Numbered from the stretch's first letter, positions 1-6,587 are shown. The stretch is DNA of 10,039 bases from RGIG8306 sp964566025 (GCA_964566025.1 CAZMHF010000041.1:1-10039), one strand, 5' to 3'. A program made the numbers and translations. The notes: generated by a model not told the origin, from the letters alone.

Positions 1-147
1 GTTTTTTCTCTTCTATTAGAGACCCTCCAACTCCTATCAACCTCTTGGGGAACATTTGATTGGTTGGATATCGTCTTTGAAATACTCGCTGAGGGCATTG
101 CGGTCATTGTTTTGAAAAACTATATTTTCAGAAAGGAGAAAAAATGA
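1..147 (+). CDS. C-terminal end of a probable VanZ-like membrane protein (partial)
   Basis: Reading frame 1 is open from the window edge to TGA at 145-147 and gives 48 residues, so the start lies outside. It begins VFSLLLETLQLLSTSWGTFD and continues WLDIVFEILAEGIAVIVL before a short basic tail ending RKEKK. The pattern of a hydrophobic stretch, then E-x-L-Q, a short polar loop with G-x-F-D-W-x-D, then a final hydrophobic helix, resembles the C-terminus of VanZ-family membrane proteins, where an E-x-x-Q and a later Asp are conserved. I infer the family from this tail only. The coding call is stronger than the family call because the stop overlaps the next start (ATGA, 144-147) and the next gene's ribosome binding site (AAAGGAG, 132-138) sits in the last codons. 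Function is unknown; some VanZ-like proteins affect glycopeptide resistance. Confidence 0.6.
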   Translation, partial: VFSLLLETLQLLSTSWGTFDWLDIVFEILAEGIAVIVLKNYIFRKEKK

Positions 148-1139
148 ACGTACAAAAGAAATTTATCTCTATGCTGCTTTGCCTAGGTATCTTTGCCTTA
201 TTGGCATTCGGAAGTACTTCTTCTGATTCAAAAAAAAAGAGTATCGTAACCGATGAAAAAACTCAAAGTGCCGTAGACGATACGAAAGCACCCAATAGCG
301 TAGGTGATACAAAAGCGCCCAGTACCGTAGGTGATACAAAAGCGCCCAGTACCGTAGGTGATACGAAAGCACCTAGTACCGATGATGAAATTACGGCGAT
401 TAGCATCGATGAACAACTTCTTATCGAACAAAACGGTATCAAAATTACTGCGAAATCATTTACCACAGATTTCATTTGGGGAGATGGCATAAAGCTTCTT
501 ATCGAAAACAATTCCGGCAAAGATGTCCGAATCTCATGTGACGCATTAATCGTAAATGATTATATGATTACTGATTTATTTAGCAAAGAAGTTGCTGCTG
601 GGATGAAATCAAACGAGACCCTATATTTGTCAACCAGCGCACTAAAAGCCGCTGAAATTGATGCGATAGGAAAAATCGAAATTTACTTTGCCGTAAGCGA
701 TAAGGCATCCTTCGAGACCATTTTCAAAGCCGATCCAGTCATCATTAAAACTTCTGCTTTTGATAAAATGGATACTGTTGCAAACGATGAAGGCGCCGAG
801 CTTTATAACAATGGTGGTATTCGTATAATTGGAAAAACGGTTGATGAAAATAGTTTCTGGGGAAGCGCTGTTTTGCTCTACATCGAAAATTCAACCGGTG
901 CCAATATTAGTATTACTTGCGATAGTATGGCCATAAATGGATTTATGACAACCCCTCTTTTCCATTCTACTGTTTACGCAGGGCGAATGGCTGTAGATCC
1001 AATTAATATTTTATCTAGTCAGCTAGAAGAAAATAATATTACTAGCATCGATGAAGTACAAGTAAAATTTAGAATTCGTAATGCAGACACTTATGCCCTA
1101 ATTGCTGAAACAGACAATCTAACATTCAAGACAAAATAA
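144..1139 (+). CDS. Exported two-domain protein with a TKAP-repeat linker, function unknown
   Basis: A 331-residue protein with four parts. Residues 1-23 form a signal peptide or anchor (basic MNVQKK, then hydrophobic to AFG). Residues 24-88 are a Ser/Thr/Lys-rich linker containing four tandem nine-residue DTKAPSTVG-type units (46-81). Two homologous domains follow, about 98-203 and 225-330. Both domains share G-I-[KR]-I, a W-G pair, a beta-like run ending I-E-N, an I-[ST]-C-D motif with one Cys each (C132, C259), N-x-[FY]-M, L-F and V-x-A-G, so one is a duplication of the other. They look all-beta, like many small extracellular domains of Bacillota lipoproteins, but I do not recognise a named family. 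The expected lipobox Cys is absent (FGS at 22-24). The start overlaps the upstream stop and has AAAGGAG five bases before it, so coupling with the VanZ-like gene is likely. Confidence 0.85.
   Translation: MNVQKKFISMLLCLGIFALLAFGSTSSDSKKKSIVTDEKTQSAVDDTKAPNSVGDTKAPSTVGDTKAPSTVGDTKAPSTDDEITAISIDEQLLIEQNGIKITAKSFTTDFIWGDGIKLLIENNSGKDVRISCDALIVNDYMITDLFSKEVAAGMKSNETLYLSTSALKAAEIDAIGKIEIYFAVSDKASFETIFKADPVIIKTSAFDKMDTVANDEGAELYNNGGIRIIGKTVDENSFWGSAVLLYIENSTGANISITCDSMAINGFMTTPLFHSTVYAGRMAVDPINILSSQLEENNITSIDEVQVKFRIRNADTYALIAETDNLTFKTK
279..386 (+). repeat. Four tandem 27-bp units encoding DTKAPSTVG-type repeats
   Basis: Units start at 279, 306, 333 and 360, in frame with the exported protein. 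Units 2 and 3 are identical at the DNA level. Units 1 and 4 differ at a few positions (ACG for ACA, GCA for GCG, AAT or CCT changes). Nine bases just before unit 1 (270-278) resemble the end of a unit, suggesting a decayed fifth copy. The high DNA identity indicates recent slippage or duplication, and copy number is likely to vary between strains. The product is a flexible spacer between the membrane anchor and the folded domains. Confidence 0.95.
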
Positions 1140-1162
1140 TATTTTTTTAGGAGGTATCCATT

Positions 1163-1537
1163 ATGAAAGTATGGAAACTAGTATCAGGAATTTTATCTAT
1201 TATTTTCTTTGCTCTTGTTGCATTCCAATCATGCGCAGCAGGCATTGGCGACGCTATTGTTGAGGCAACAGGCGAGACAAGCAATGCTGGTGGTTCAGGC
1301 ATGTTAGTTGCTGGACTTATGTTAGCTGGCGGAATTGTTTCAATCGCAACTAGAAAATCACCAAAGAAGGGCGGTAATATCTCTTTAATCATTCTATTTG
1401 GTATTGCAGCTCTTGTTGGATTTACAGGCGCAGGATTCTTCCAAGACCTTGTTATTTGGGCTGGTTGGTGCGCTATTAACGCTATTCTTGCTATTGTAGC
1501 TCTTGTTACAAACAAAAACATACCTACTAACGAATAG
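1163..1537 (+). CDS. Small four-helix membrane protein, function unknown
   Basis: A 124-residue protein with four likely membrane helices, at about 6-25, 47-62, 72-92 and 96-115. A basic loop RKSPKK lies between helices 2 and 3, and the polar tail is KNIPTNE. Helix 1 is followed by FQSCAAG and a short acidic, Gly/Ser-rich extracytoplasmic loop. Similar short proteins beginning MKVWKLVSGI with a QSCAAG motif occur as hypothetical proteins in Bacillota, in my recollection; I know of no assigned function. The start is supported by AGGAGG at 1149-1154, eight bases upstream. The gene begins 23 bases after the exported protein's stop and ends before a strong terminator, so it is probably the last gene of that operon. 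Partnership with the exported protein is inference from position only. Confidence 0.85.
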   Translation: MKVWKLVSGILSIIFFALVAFQSCAAGIGDAIVEATGETSNAGGSGMLVAGLMLAGGIVSIATRKSPKKGGNISLIILFGIAALVGFTGAGFFQDLVIWAGWCAINAILAIVALVTNKNIPTNE

Positions 1538-1546
1538 TGCGACAAA

Positions 1547-1587
1547 TAAAAAAACAGTTAGATACTCTCGTCTAGCTGTTTTTTTAT
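1547..1587 (+). terminator. Intrinsic terminator of the left-hand operon
   Basis: AACAGTTAGA (1553-1562) and TCTAGCTGTT (1571-1580) pair through ten positions with one G-T wobble around an eight-base loop. Seven T residues follow (1579-1585). It begins about ten bases after the stop of the small membrane protein gene. Confidence 0.9.
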
Positions 1588-1609
1588 TACCCTCCCATCT
1601 GAGGATAAC

Positions 1610-1642
1610 AAAAAAAGTGTTACACAATTGTGTAACACTTTT
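1610..1642 (-). terminator. Intrinsic terminator of the lacI-transporter operon
   Basis: Bases 1613-1642 are a perfect palindrome with 15-bp arms, centred on CAATTG. On the minus strand it is followed by seven T residues (complement of 1610-1616). It lies 28 bases past the stop of the MalG-like permease gene. On the plus strand it ends in only four T, so it may also back up the terminator of the convergent left operon. Confidence 0.92.
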
Positions 1643-1670
1643 GTCATTTGAAAATACATAGGTTTGTTTA

Positions 1671-2804
1671 TTATTCTTTTACACCACCAAGTGCAACACC
1701 AGCAATGATATACTTTGATACTAAGAAGTATACTACGAAAATAGGTAAAATGGACATCGTAAGCGCCATATAAATCATACCATAATCGGCTTTATAGTTA
1801 AATGCTTTTAGTGTTTGAATGAACATTGGTACTGTACTGTTTCTATCAGATAATAACAATGCAGGTGTAAATAAGTTATTCCATGTTCCAACGAATATGA
1901 AAATACATTGTGTAGCAATTGCTGGCAATAGAAGTGGCATAACAATTCGATTAAATGTGCTAAACTCTCCTGATCCATCAATTCGAGCAGCATCAACGAT
2001 TTCTAATGGTAATGATGAAATCATAAACTGTCTCATAAAGAAAATAACGGATGGTGATGCCAATGCTGGAATAATAAGCGCTAAGAAATTGTCATATAAG
2101 TTTAATTTCAATACCAATTGGAAATAACCAAAGATTGAAACTTGTGCAGGAATCATCAAGACTGCCATAATAAATGACCAGGCAAAATTTCTTCCTCTAA
2201 ACTTGTATGCTGTAATACCATATGCTGTCATTGATGAAATATAAATTGAACCAATAGTTACTGGTAACGCAACAGTTAAACTGTTAAGGAACGCTTTATA
2301 AATTCCTGTTGTTACACTTTCCGAATACGCTAACAAGCTCTTAAAGTTTGTTGTGAAGTATTTGCTTGGAATCAATGTTAATTTCGATAAAATCTCTGTA
2401 TTTGTTCTTGTTGAGTTTACAATCATAACCCAAAATGGGAAGATGCTTAGTATACATAAGAAAATACATAGCGACATACGAAGTACTTTTTGACGAGTAA
2501 TCCATCTTGAATAACTCTTTAGCTTTGCTTCTTCAGCCGCCATCCTAGCAATTTGAGCCTCTGTCAATTTCTTTGGAGCTTTTTTTGCTGGCTGGTGAGA
2601 TCCAAGCTTTTTCGCTTGCTTCCCTGACTGTTGTGCACTAATTTTATTTGCCTTGATTTTAGGAGTAGCAGAAGCTTCACTTTCAACCGCTTCACTTTTT
2701 TCTACTGAAGATATCTCTACTTCTTGTGTCACTTCATCTTGTGCCATAGTACTTTTGCGCACGATTTTTGGTGTGTTTGTATTTTGTGTTGGTTTGATTG
2801 CCAT
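1671..2804 (-). CDS. Sugar ABC transporter permease, MalG/UgpE-like (CUT1), with long N-terminal extension
   Basis: A 377-residue integral membrane subunit that, with the upstream MalF-like subunit, would form the sugar channel in the cytoplasmic membrane. Six likely helices lie at about 109-130, 172-200, 207-232, 239-260, 290-318 and 343-370. The EAA loop that docks the ATPase is at 268-290 (DAARIDGSG, ending in VMP). Family members are usually 270-300 residues. Here residues 1-108 are an extra cytoplasmic segment: an acidic part (21-45), a Lys/Ala/Gln-rich basic part (48-80) and a probable helix (81-98). The start is well supported: AAAGGAGG (2819-2812) lies seven bases upstream inside the last codons of the MalF-like gene, and only two bases separate that stop from this ATG, so translation is probably coupled. 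The substrate is inferred as cellobiose or a cello-oligosaccharide from context. Confidence 0.93.
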   Translation of the reverse strand: MAIKPTQNTNTPKIVRKSTMAQDEVTQEVEISSVEKSEAVESEASATPKIKANKISAQQSGKQAKKLGSHQPAKKAPKKLTEAQIARMAAEEAKLKSYSRWITRQKVLRMSLCIFLCILSIFPFWVMIVNSTRTNTEILSKLTLIPSKYFTTNFKSLLAYSESVTTGIYKAFLNSLTVALPVTIGSIYISSMTAYGITAYKFRGRNFAWSFIMAVLMIPAQVSIFGYFQLVLKLNLYDNFLALIIPALASPSVIFFMRQFMISSLPLEIVDAARIDGSGEFSTFNRIVMPLLLPAIATQCIFIFVGTWNNLFTPALLLSDRNSTVPMFIQTLKAFNYKADYGMIYMALTMSILPIFVVYFLVSKYIIAGVALGGVKE

Positions 2805-2806
2805 GC

Positions 2807-3865
2807 TTATGCCTCCTTTCTTGCAAGTTTTGCTGCTTTTTTGATGTGGCGTTTTTCTCTTGCTTCAACACGGTCGCGTGAAATTAATAAGAAGAAAAAG
2901 CTTAAAATCAATGTTAAAATAAACAACATCATTGCGATTGAGGATGCTCTACCATAGTTCTTTGATGTTTGCATCAGTTTTTGTAAGTACATAATAATGG
3001 TTGTTGAAGCACCATTTGGATTACCCGTTTGGTTTTGCGCGTTGTAGTTAAACATTGCTGGAATATCGTACATTTGCAAACCACCAATAGCTGATGTAAT
3101 AAATACATATAACGTAATTGGCTTCAATAATGGGAATGTAATATACCAAAATGTCTGACGGCTTGAAGCACCATCTACTTGTGCCGCTTCAAATAACGCT
3201 GGACTAATACCTAAGATACCTGCAATCATCAATAACATCGTATTTCCGTACCACATCCAGAAATTGATAAAGGCTACGATAATTCTTGTTCCTGCTTTGC
3301 TTTCCATGAAATTGAAATTCTTCGAGATAATTCCTACATCACGAAGGAAAATTGTAATAGATCCTTGGTATGCAAATAATGAAGAGAACAATGCAGCGAT
3401 TGATGCTGCTGTGATTAAGTTTGGCAAGTATGTCAAAATCTTAAATGCGCCTTGTCCTTTAATTTTAACACGAGTATCTGTAAACCATACAGCTAGCAAT
3501 ATCGAAAGCACTACCTGTGGGATAAAATTGATTATCCACATAATTACGGTATTTCTTAAAGCGTTCATTGCAATTGTATCAAATAACTTACTATTTGCTG
3601 CTTGGTCAATAAATAATCGCTTATAATTGTCTAATCCGATAAATGTTGGTCCGATTTCATCAAATCCATCAAAAAAATGTTTGAAGAAACTTGAATATAC
3701 GGTTGTCAACATTGGATATAATGAGAATACTAAATAAATAATAAAGAATGGAGCGATAAAGAAATATCCGTAGCGACCGTATTCCACGCGTTTGTGGCGT
3801 CCTTGTTGCTTACGTTCCCGCTGCATTCTTTTATATTCTACCTTTCCACTGCTTAAATCGCTCAT
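2807..3865 (-). CDS. Sugar ABC transporter permease, MalF/UgpA-like (CUT1)
   Basis: A 352-residue membrane subunit of a carbohydrate importer. A basic N-terminal stretch (8-31) precedes six likely helices at about 33-61, 105-128, 143-167, 194-220, 246-270 and 308-329. The EAA loop is at 226-245 (EAAQVDGASS, then ITFP), the site expected to contact a CUT1 ATPase. The tail is strongly basic (331-350). I chose the ATG at 3865 and not the GTG at 3874, because the Shine-Dalgarno sequence GAGGTGAT overlaps that GTG and sits correctly for the ATG. The gene lies 110 bases after the binding-protein gene, with a hairpin between them, and two bases before the MalG-like gene. No ATP-binding subunit is encoded nearby; CUT1 systems of Bacillota often share one MsmK-type ATPase encoded elsewhere. 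Confidence 0.93.
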   Translation of the reverse strand: MSDLSSGKVEYKRMQRERKQQGRHKRVEYGRYGYFFIAPFFIIYLVFSLYPMLTTVYSSFFKHFFDGFDEIGPTFIGLDNYKRLFIDQAANSKLFDTIAMNALRNTVIMWIINFIPQVVLSILLAVWFTDTRVKIKGQGAFKILTYLPNLITAASIAALFSSLFAYQGSITIFLRDVGIISKNFNFMESKAGTRIIVAFINFWMWYGNTMLLMIAGILGISPALFEAAQVDGASSRQTFWYITFPLLKPITLYVFITSAIGGLQMYDIPAMFNYNAQNQTGNPNGASTTIIMYLQKLMQTSKNYGRASSIAMMLFILTLILSFFFLLISRDRVEAREKRHIKKAAKLARKEA

Positions 3866-3930
3866 AACTATCACCTCGTTATGCTCTTGTTTTTAGATAA
3901 ACAAATCACAAATATTTTCAAATTTTTTTT

Positions 3931-3960
3931 ATAAAAGGGGATGCCATAAATGACATCCCC
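3931..3960 (-). terminator. Intercistronic hairpin between binding-protein and permease genes (partial terminator or mRNA stabiliser)
   Basis: GGGGATG (3937-3943) pairs with CATCCCC (3954-3960) around a ten-base loop. On the minus strand the stem is followed by TTTTAT. It lies 15 bases after the stop of the binding-protein gene. A moderately strong hairpin at this position is common in binding-protein transporter operons, where it lets the binding protein be made in excess over the permeases. That role is inferred here. Confidence 0.7.
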
Positions 3961-3975
3961 CTGTCATTACATTAA

Positions 3976-5433
3976 CTATTCAACTTCGATAGCTTCGTAT
4001 GTATCTTTAACTGTTTTCTTGAATTGTTCAAGAGCTTTTTCTTTTGTTAAAGTTCCTTGAGCATAAGCTGTAACAGCATCTTGGAATGCACCATTAATGC
4101 TTAAGTCATATTTTGTAATCTTAACTTCTACATCTTCAGCCCACTCTTTGAATACTTCTAAGTGGTTTTGTCCGCCTAAGAAATCATATAGTTTCTCAGC
4201 TTCTGCTTTGTTTGCAGGATCGTTCATTTCATCAATAACAGCTTGAACAGCTTTTGCACTGTTAACATAGTCTAAGTCTTTCTTAAGGATTTTCTTAAGA
4301 GTTTCTTCGTTACATGTCATGTATTTGATGATTCTTCCAGCTAGTTCTTTGTCAGAACATCCAGCTGTAGCACTTAACCAAGTTCCGCCCCAGTAATATG
4401 GTTGAGGTCCTTGACACATATTCCATAGACCGTATGAACCTTCACCAGGTGCTTTTCCGCCTGAGTTTGGTTTAATTGTCCATTGTAGGAACCATGTACA
4501 ACCCATGTATGCGAATACGCCTTCTTTAGCGTTAGCGTTCCAAGCATCTGACCATTGAGTTGTTTTCTTTGTGTACTCGTTCTCATAAAGAGCTTTGTTG
4601 AAATCTAAGTATTTTTCTAGTTCAGGATCAATAACAAGCTTGTTGTCAGCATCAACCCAAGCTTCTTTACGAGCTGCCATGAATACACGTGCAACATCGT
4701 CTGGGCCTGAGAATAAAGCAACTTCTTCGCCATATTCTTTTTTGATTTTTTCAGCTGCTTCTAACATTTTGTCCCATGTAGCAAATTCTTTTTGAATGTC
4801 TTCTGGTTTGCTTGTTCCGAAAACTTTTTCAGCATAATCTGTACGATAGATCATAGCTCCAGGAGCTGCTTGCCAAGATAAACCTTTAAGAACGCCATCA
4901 GCTGTAGCAATATCTAATGTATATTGATACATTTCTTTGTAATCTTCTTCTGTGATTCCTAAATCAGCGATTGGAAGAATGTGCTTGCTGCCTGTGTACT
5001 TTAAGATGTAATCTGCTTCAAGTCCCATAAGGTCAGGATATTGTTTGTTGCTAGTATCTCCAAGAAGTGCATCCATTTTTCCTTGGTAATGATCTGTACC
5101 ACCTGTGTTAACATAGATAATTCTTTCTTTAACATCAGCATTTTCAGGATCGTCTAAGAAATATTTCAATCTGTCGCCGATCTCTGTATTCCATGAATAA
5201 ACATAGAATGGGTCTTTTGCATCTTCATTACCAGTAACAACGTTAGCTGGAACTGTCGGTGTTGTTGCCTCTTCTGTTTCACCTGGTGCTTTTGTCTCAC
5301 CTGGTGCTAGAGTTGTTTTTGCTCCTTCAGTTTTCTCTGGAGCTTTTGTCTTGTCGTCATCCTTGCTACATGCTGCGAATGAACTTGTCAACATAACTGT
5401 AGCGAGTAAAAGTGCGAGTGCTCTTTTTTTCAT
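3976..5433 (-). CDS. Sugar-binding lipoprotein of an ABC importer (extracellular solute-binding protein family 1)
   Basis: A 485-residue lipoprotein that would capture sugar outside the membrane and deliver it to the two permeases. The signal peptide MKKRALALLLATVMLTSSFA ends in a lipobox with Cys22. Residues 23-66 are a low-complexity Thr/Lys/Pro/Glu linker with two TKAP units. The rest fits the two-lobed family 1 binding-protein fold of about 400 residues. It is rich in Trp and Tyr in the segments expected to line a sugar cleft (GLSWQAAPG; CTWFLQWTIKP; YYWGGTWLSATAG). AGGAGG (5446-5441) lies seven bases before the ATG. The gene starts 28 bases after the repressor stop with no convincing promoter between, so it is probably co-transcribed with lacI. 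Cellobiose or cello-oligosaccharide as ligand is inferred from the divergent phosphorylase gene, not from a diagnostic motif. Confidence 0.93.
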   Translation of the reverse strand: MKKRALALLLATVMLTSSFAACSKDDDKTKAPEKTEGAKTTLAPGETKAPGETEEATTPTVPANVVTGNEDAKDPFYVYSWNTEIGDRLKYFLDDPENADVKERIIYVNTGGTDHYQGKMDALLGDTSNKQYPDLMGLEADYILKYTGSKHILPIADLGITEEDYKEMYQYTLDIATADGVLKGLSWQAAPGAMIYRTDYAEKVFGTSKPEDIQKEFATWDKMLEAAEKIKKEYGEEVALFSGPDDVARVFMAARKEAWVDADNKLVIDPELEKYLDFNKALYENEYTKKTTQWSDAWNANAKEGVFAYMGCTWFLQWTIKPNSGGKAPGEGSYGLWNMCQGPQPYYWGGTWLSATAGCSDKELAGRIIKYMTCNEETLKKILKKDLDYVNSAKAVQAVIDEMNDPANKAEAEKLYDFLGGQNHLEVFKEWAEDVEVKITKYDLSINGAFQDAVTAYAQGTLTKEKALEQFKKTVKDTYEAIEVE

Positions 5434-5461
5434 TGTACTTCCTCCTGTTTTTATAAAAGCA

Positions 5462-6484
5462 TTATGTGGCGTTCTTAATATGATTAACAGTTTGGCCTTC
5501 TATCAAGCTTCCCTTCACGACGATTCTTTGTACAATCGTACTTCTAGGATTTTCGATTTGGTTGACCAAAAGCTCTGCTGCCTTTTCGCCAAGTACTTTT
5601 GTGTCTTGGTGCAATGTTGTTAATCGAGGTCGTATAATTTCTGCAATCTGCTGTCCATCATACCCAACTACTGAAACATCTCTAGGAATCTCTAAGCCGT
5701 CTTTGCGAATTCGATTGATTCCGCCAATACAGGATAGATCATCTTGATAAATGATACAGGTAGGTGGTTCGGCAAGCCGCAACAATTCTTTCGTGTGCAT
5801 AGATGCACTCTCTGAATCGAGATACTTCCCTTCCCTCACATAATTCTCAGGGATTACGATACTCCGTTCTAAAAGGGTGCGATAAAAACTTGATAATCGC
5901 TCTTTTGTAACAGAAGATTCATTCTCTCCATGAATAAATGCAATTCGTTTATGACCTTTATCTACAACATAGTTGACAATGTCTTTCATCCCAGTAATAT
6001 TGTCTGACACCACAGCAGAACAGTTATTAAAGGTATGATCAATCGTCACTACGGGCAACGCGCTGTTAATTAATTCTCTCACTTGTGTTTCTTCAAAATC
6101 TACACAAGCAATCACTACTCCGTCAACACCTCTATATAAGCAGTGCTCATAGTATGTCATATTGCTGTCTTGACGGCGATTGTTAATGAAGGTAATATCA
6201 TAACCTTCCATCTCAGCTTTAACCTTAAAGCTTTCCAAAACGTGAGCAAAATAGTGATGGGTTAAACCACTATTGGCAGCATCTACAAATAAAACGCCAA
6301 TGTTATGTGTCCTTTGTGTCTTTAGTGCTCTGGCTGCTGAATTCGGCATGTACCCTAGTTCTTTGGCAACAGCTTGAATTCTTTTTTTTGTCTTTTCGCT
6401 AATATCAGAATGGTCATTCAACGCCTTGCTCACTGTGGCAGGACTTACATGGCACATCTGCGCTATATCCTTTATGGATACCAA
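5462..6484 (-). CDS. LacI-family transcriptional repressor
   Basis: A 340-residue DNA-binding regulator. Residues 4-23 form the helix-turn-helix (IKDIAQMCHVSPATVSKALN). The hinge helix NSAARALK (48-55) carries the Leu that in LacI proteins inserts into a central CG step of the operator. From about residue 60 the protein is a periplasmic-binding-protein-like sensor (start NIGVLFVDAANS; later GVDGVVIAC, VSVVGYDG and RPRLTTLHQ), the usual core for sugar sensing and dimerisation. The start is a TTG at 6484: AAGGAGG (6496-6490) is five bases before it and lies inside the open frame that begins at GTG 6505, which has no ribosome binding site. The gene is first in the transporter operon, so if it binds the site next to its own promoter it is autoregulated. 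The likely targets are its own operon and the divergent phosphorylase gene, with cellobiose or a related sugar as inducer (inference). Confidence 0.93.
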   Translation of the reverse strand: MVSIKDIAQMCHVSPATVSKALNDHSDISEKTKKRIQAVAKELGYMPNSAARALKTQRTHNIGVLFVDAANSGLTHHYFAHVLESFKVKAEMEGYDITFINNRRQDSNMTYYEHCLYRGVDGVVIACVDFEETQVRELINSALPVVTIDHTFNNCSAVVSDNITGMKDIVNYVVDKGHKRIAFIHGENESSVTKERLSSFYRTLLERSIVIPENYVREGKYLDSESASMHTKELLRLAEPPTCIIYQDDLSCIGGINRIRKDGLEIPRDVSVVGYDGQQIAEIIRPRLTTLHQDTKVLGEKAAELLVNQIENPRSTIVQRIVVKGSLIEGQTVNHIKNAT

Positions 6485-6496
6485 AACAGCCTCCTT
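6482..6496 (-). promoter_or_regulatory. Ribosome binding site fixing a TTG start for lacI
   Basis: AAGGAGG at 6496-6490 is followed by five bases and then TTG at 6484-6482. The only other in-frame start nearby is GTG at 6505, which would place this motif inside the coding region and adds residues not expected before the conserved VSIKDIA start of LacI proteins. Confidence 0.85.
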
Positions 6497-6516
6497 TTGA
6501 AACACATAGCATCGTT

Positions 6517-6532
6517 TGTAAATGAGTTTACA
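6517..6532. promoter_or_regulatory. CcpA-like element TGTAAA-N4-TTTACA in the lacI leader
   Basis: Perfect six-base arms (6517-6522 and 6527-6532) with a four-base centre TGAG. The classical cre site has a two-base CG centre. A flexible-spacer form, TGTAAA and TTTACA arms with a longer centre, has been described for CcpA in clostridia, as I recall. It lies about 20 bases downstream of the predicted lacI start point and before its ribosome binding site, a position suited to blocking transcription. No experimental support is available here. Confidence 0.5.
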
Positions 6533-6536
6533 TGCT

Positions 6537-6552
6537 ACTTAATCGTTTTCGT
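6537..6552. promoter_or_regulatory. Candidate LacI-type operator O1, at the transporter promoter
   Basis: The 16-bp sequence ACTTAATCGTTTTCGT also occurs exactly at 6730-6745. Its arms match around a central CG: AC..AA.CG.TT..GT, an imperfect inverted repeat typical of LacI-family sites. It begins six bases past the -10 box of the minus-strand promoter, so it covers the expected start of transcription. Confidence 0.7.
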
Positions 6553-6558
6553 GCATTT

Positions 6559-6587
6559 AGTATATATCATTGTGCATAAGAAATCAA
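6559..6587 (-). promoter_or_regulatory. Promoter of the lacI-transporter operon
   Basis: On the minus strand, TTGATT (6587-6582) is followed by a 17-base spacer and TATACT (6564-6559). Both boxes are one or two changes from the housekeeping sigma-factor consensus. Transcription would begin near 6552, giving a leader of about 68 bases before the TTG start. Runs of A on the minus strand just upstream of the -35 box could act as UP elements. Confidence 0.8.

Noticed and set aside
279..386. 27-bp repeats as a CRISPR array
   Set aside because: The units are directly adjacent with no spacers and are in frame within a coding gene.
169..520. Minus-strand frames over the TKAP repeats
   Set aside because: They are mirror products of the 27-bp repeats, giving monotonous peptides, with no ribosome binding sites.
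3866..3874. GTG at 3874 as the start of the MalF-like permease
   Set aside because: GAGGTGAT overlaps that GTG and is positioned for the ATG at 3865.
5462..5520. Separate promoter for the binding-protein gene within the end of lacI
   Set aside because: TTGATA with CATATT at 18 bases can be found, but the -10 match is poor and the sequence is coding. It is too weak to annotate.
6485..6505. GTG at 6505 as the start of lacI
   Set aside because: It has no Shine-Dalgarno sequence. The strong AAGGAGG lies inside that frame and is placed for the TTG at 6484, which gives the normal LacI N-terminus.
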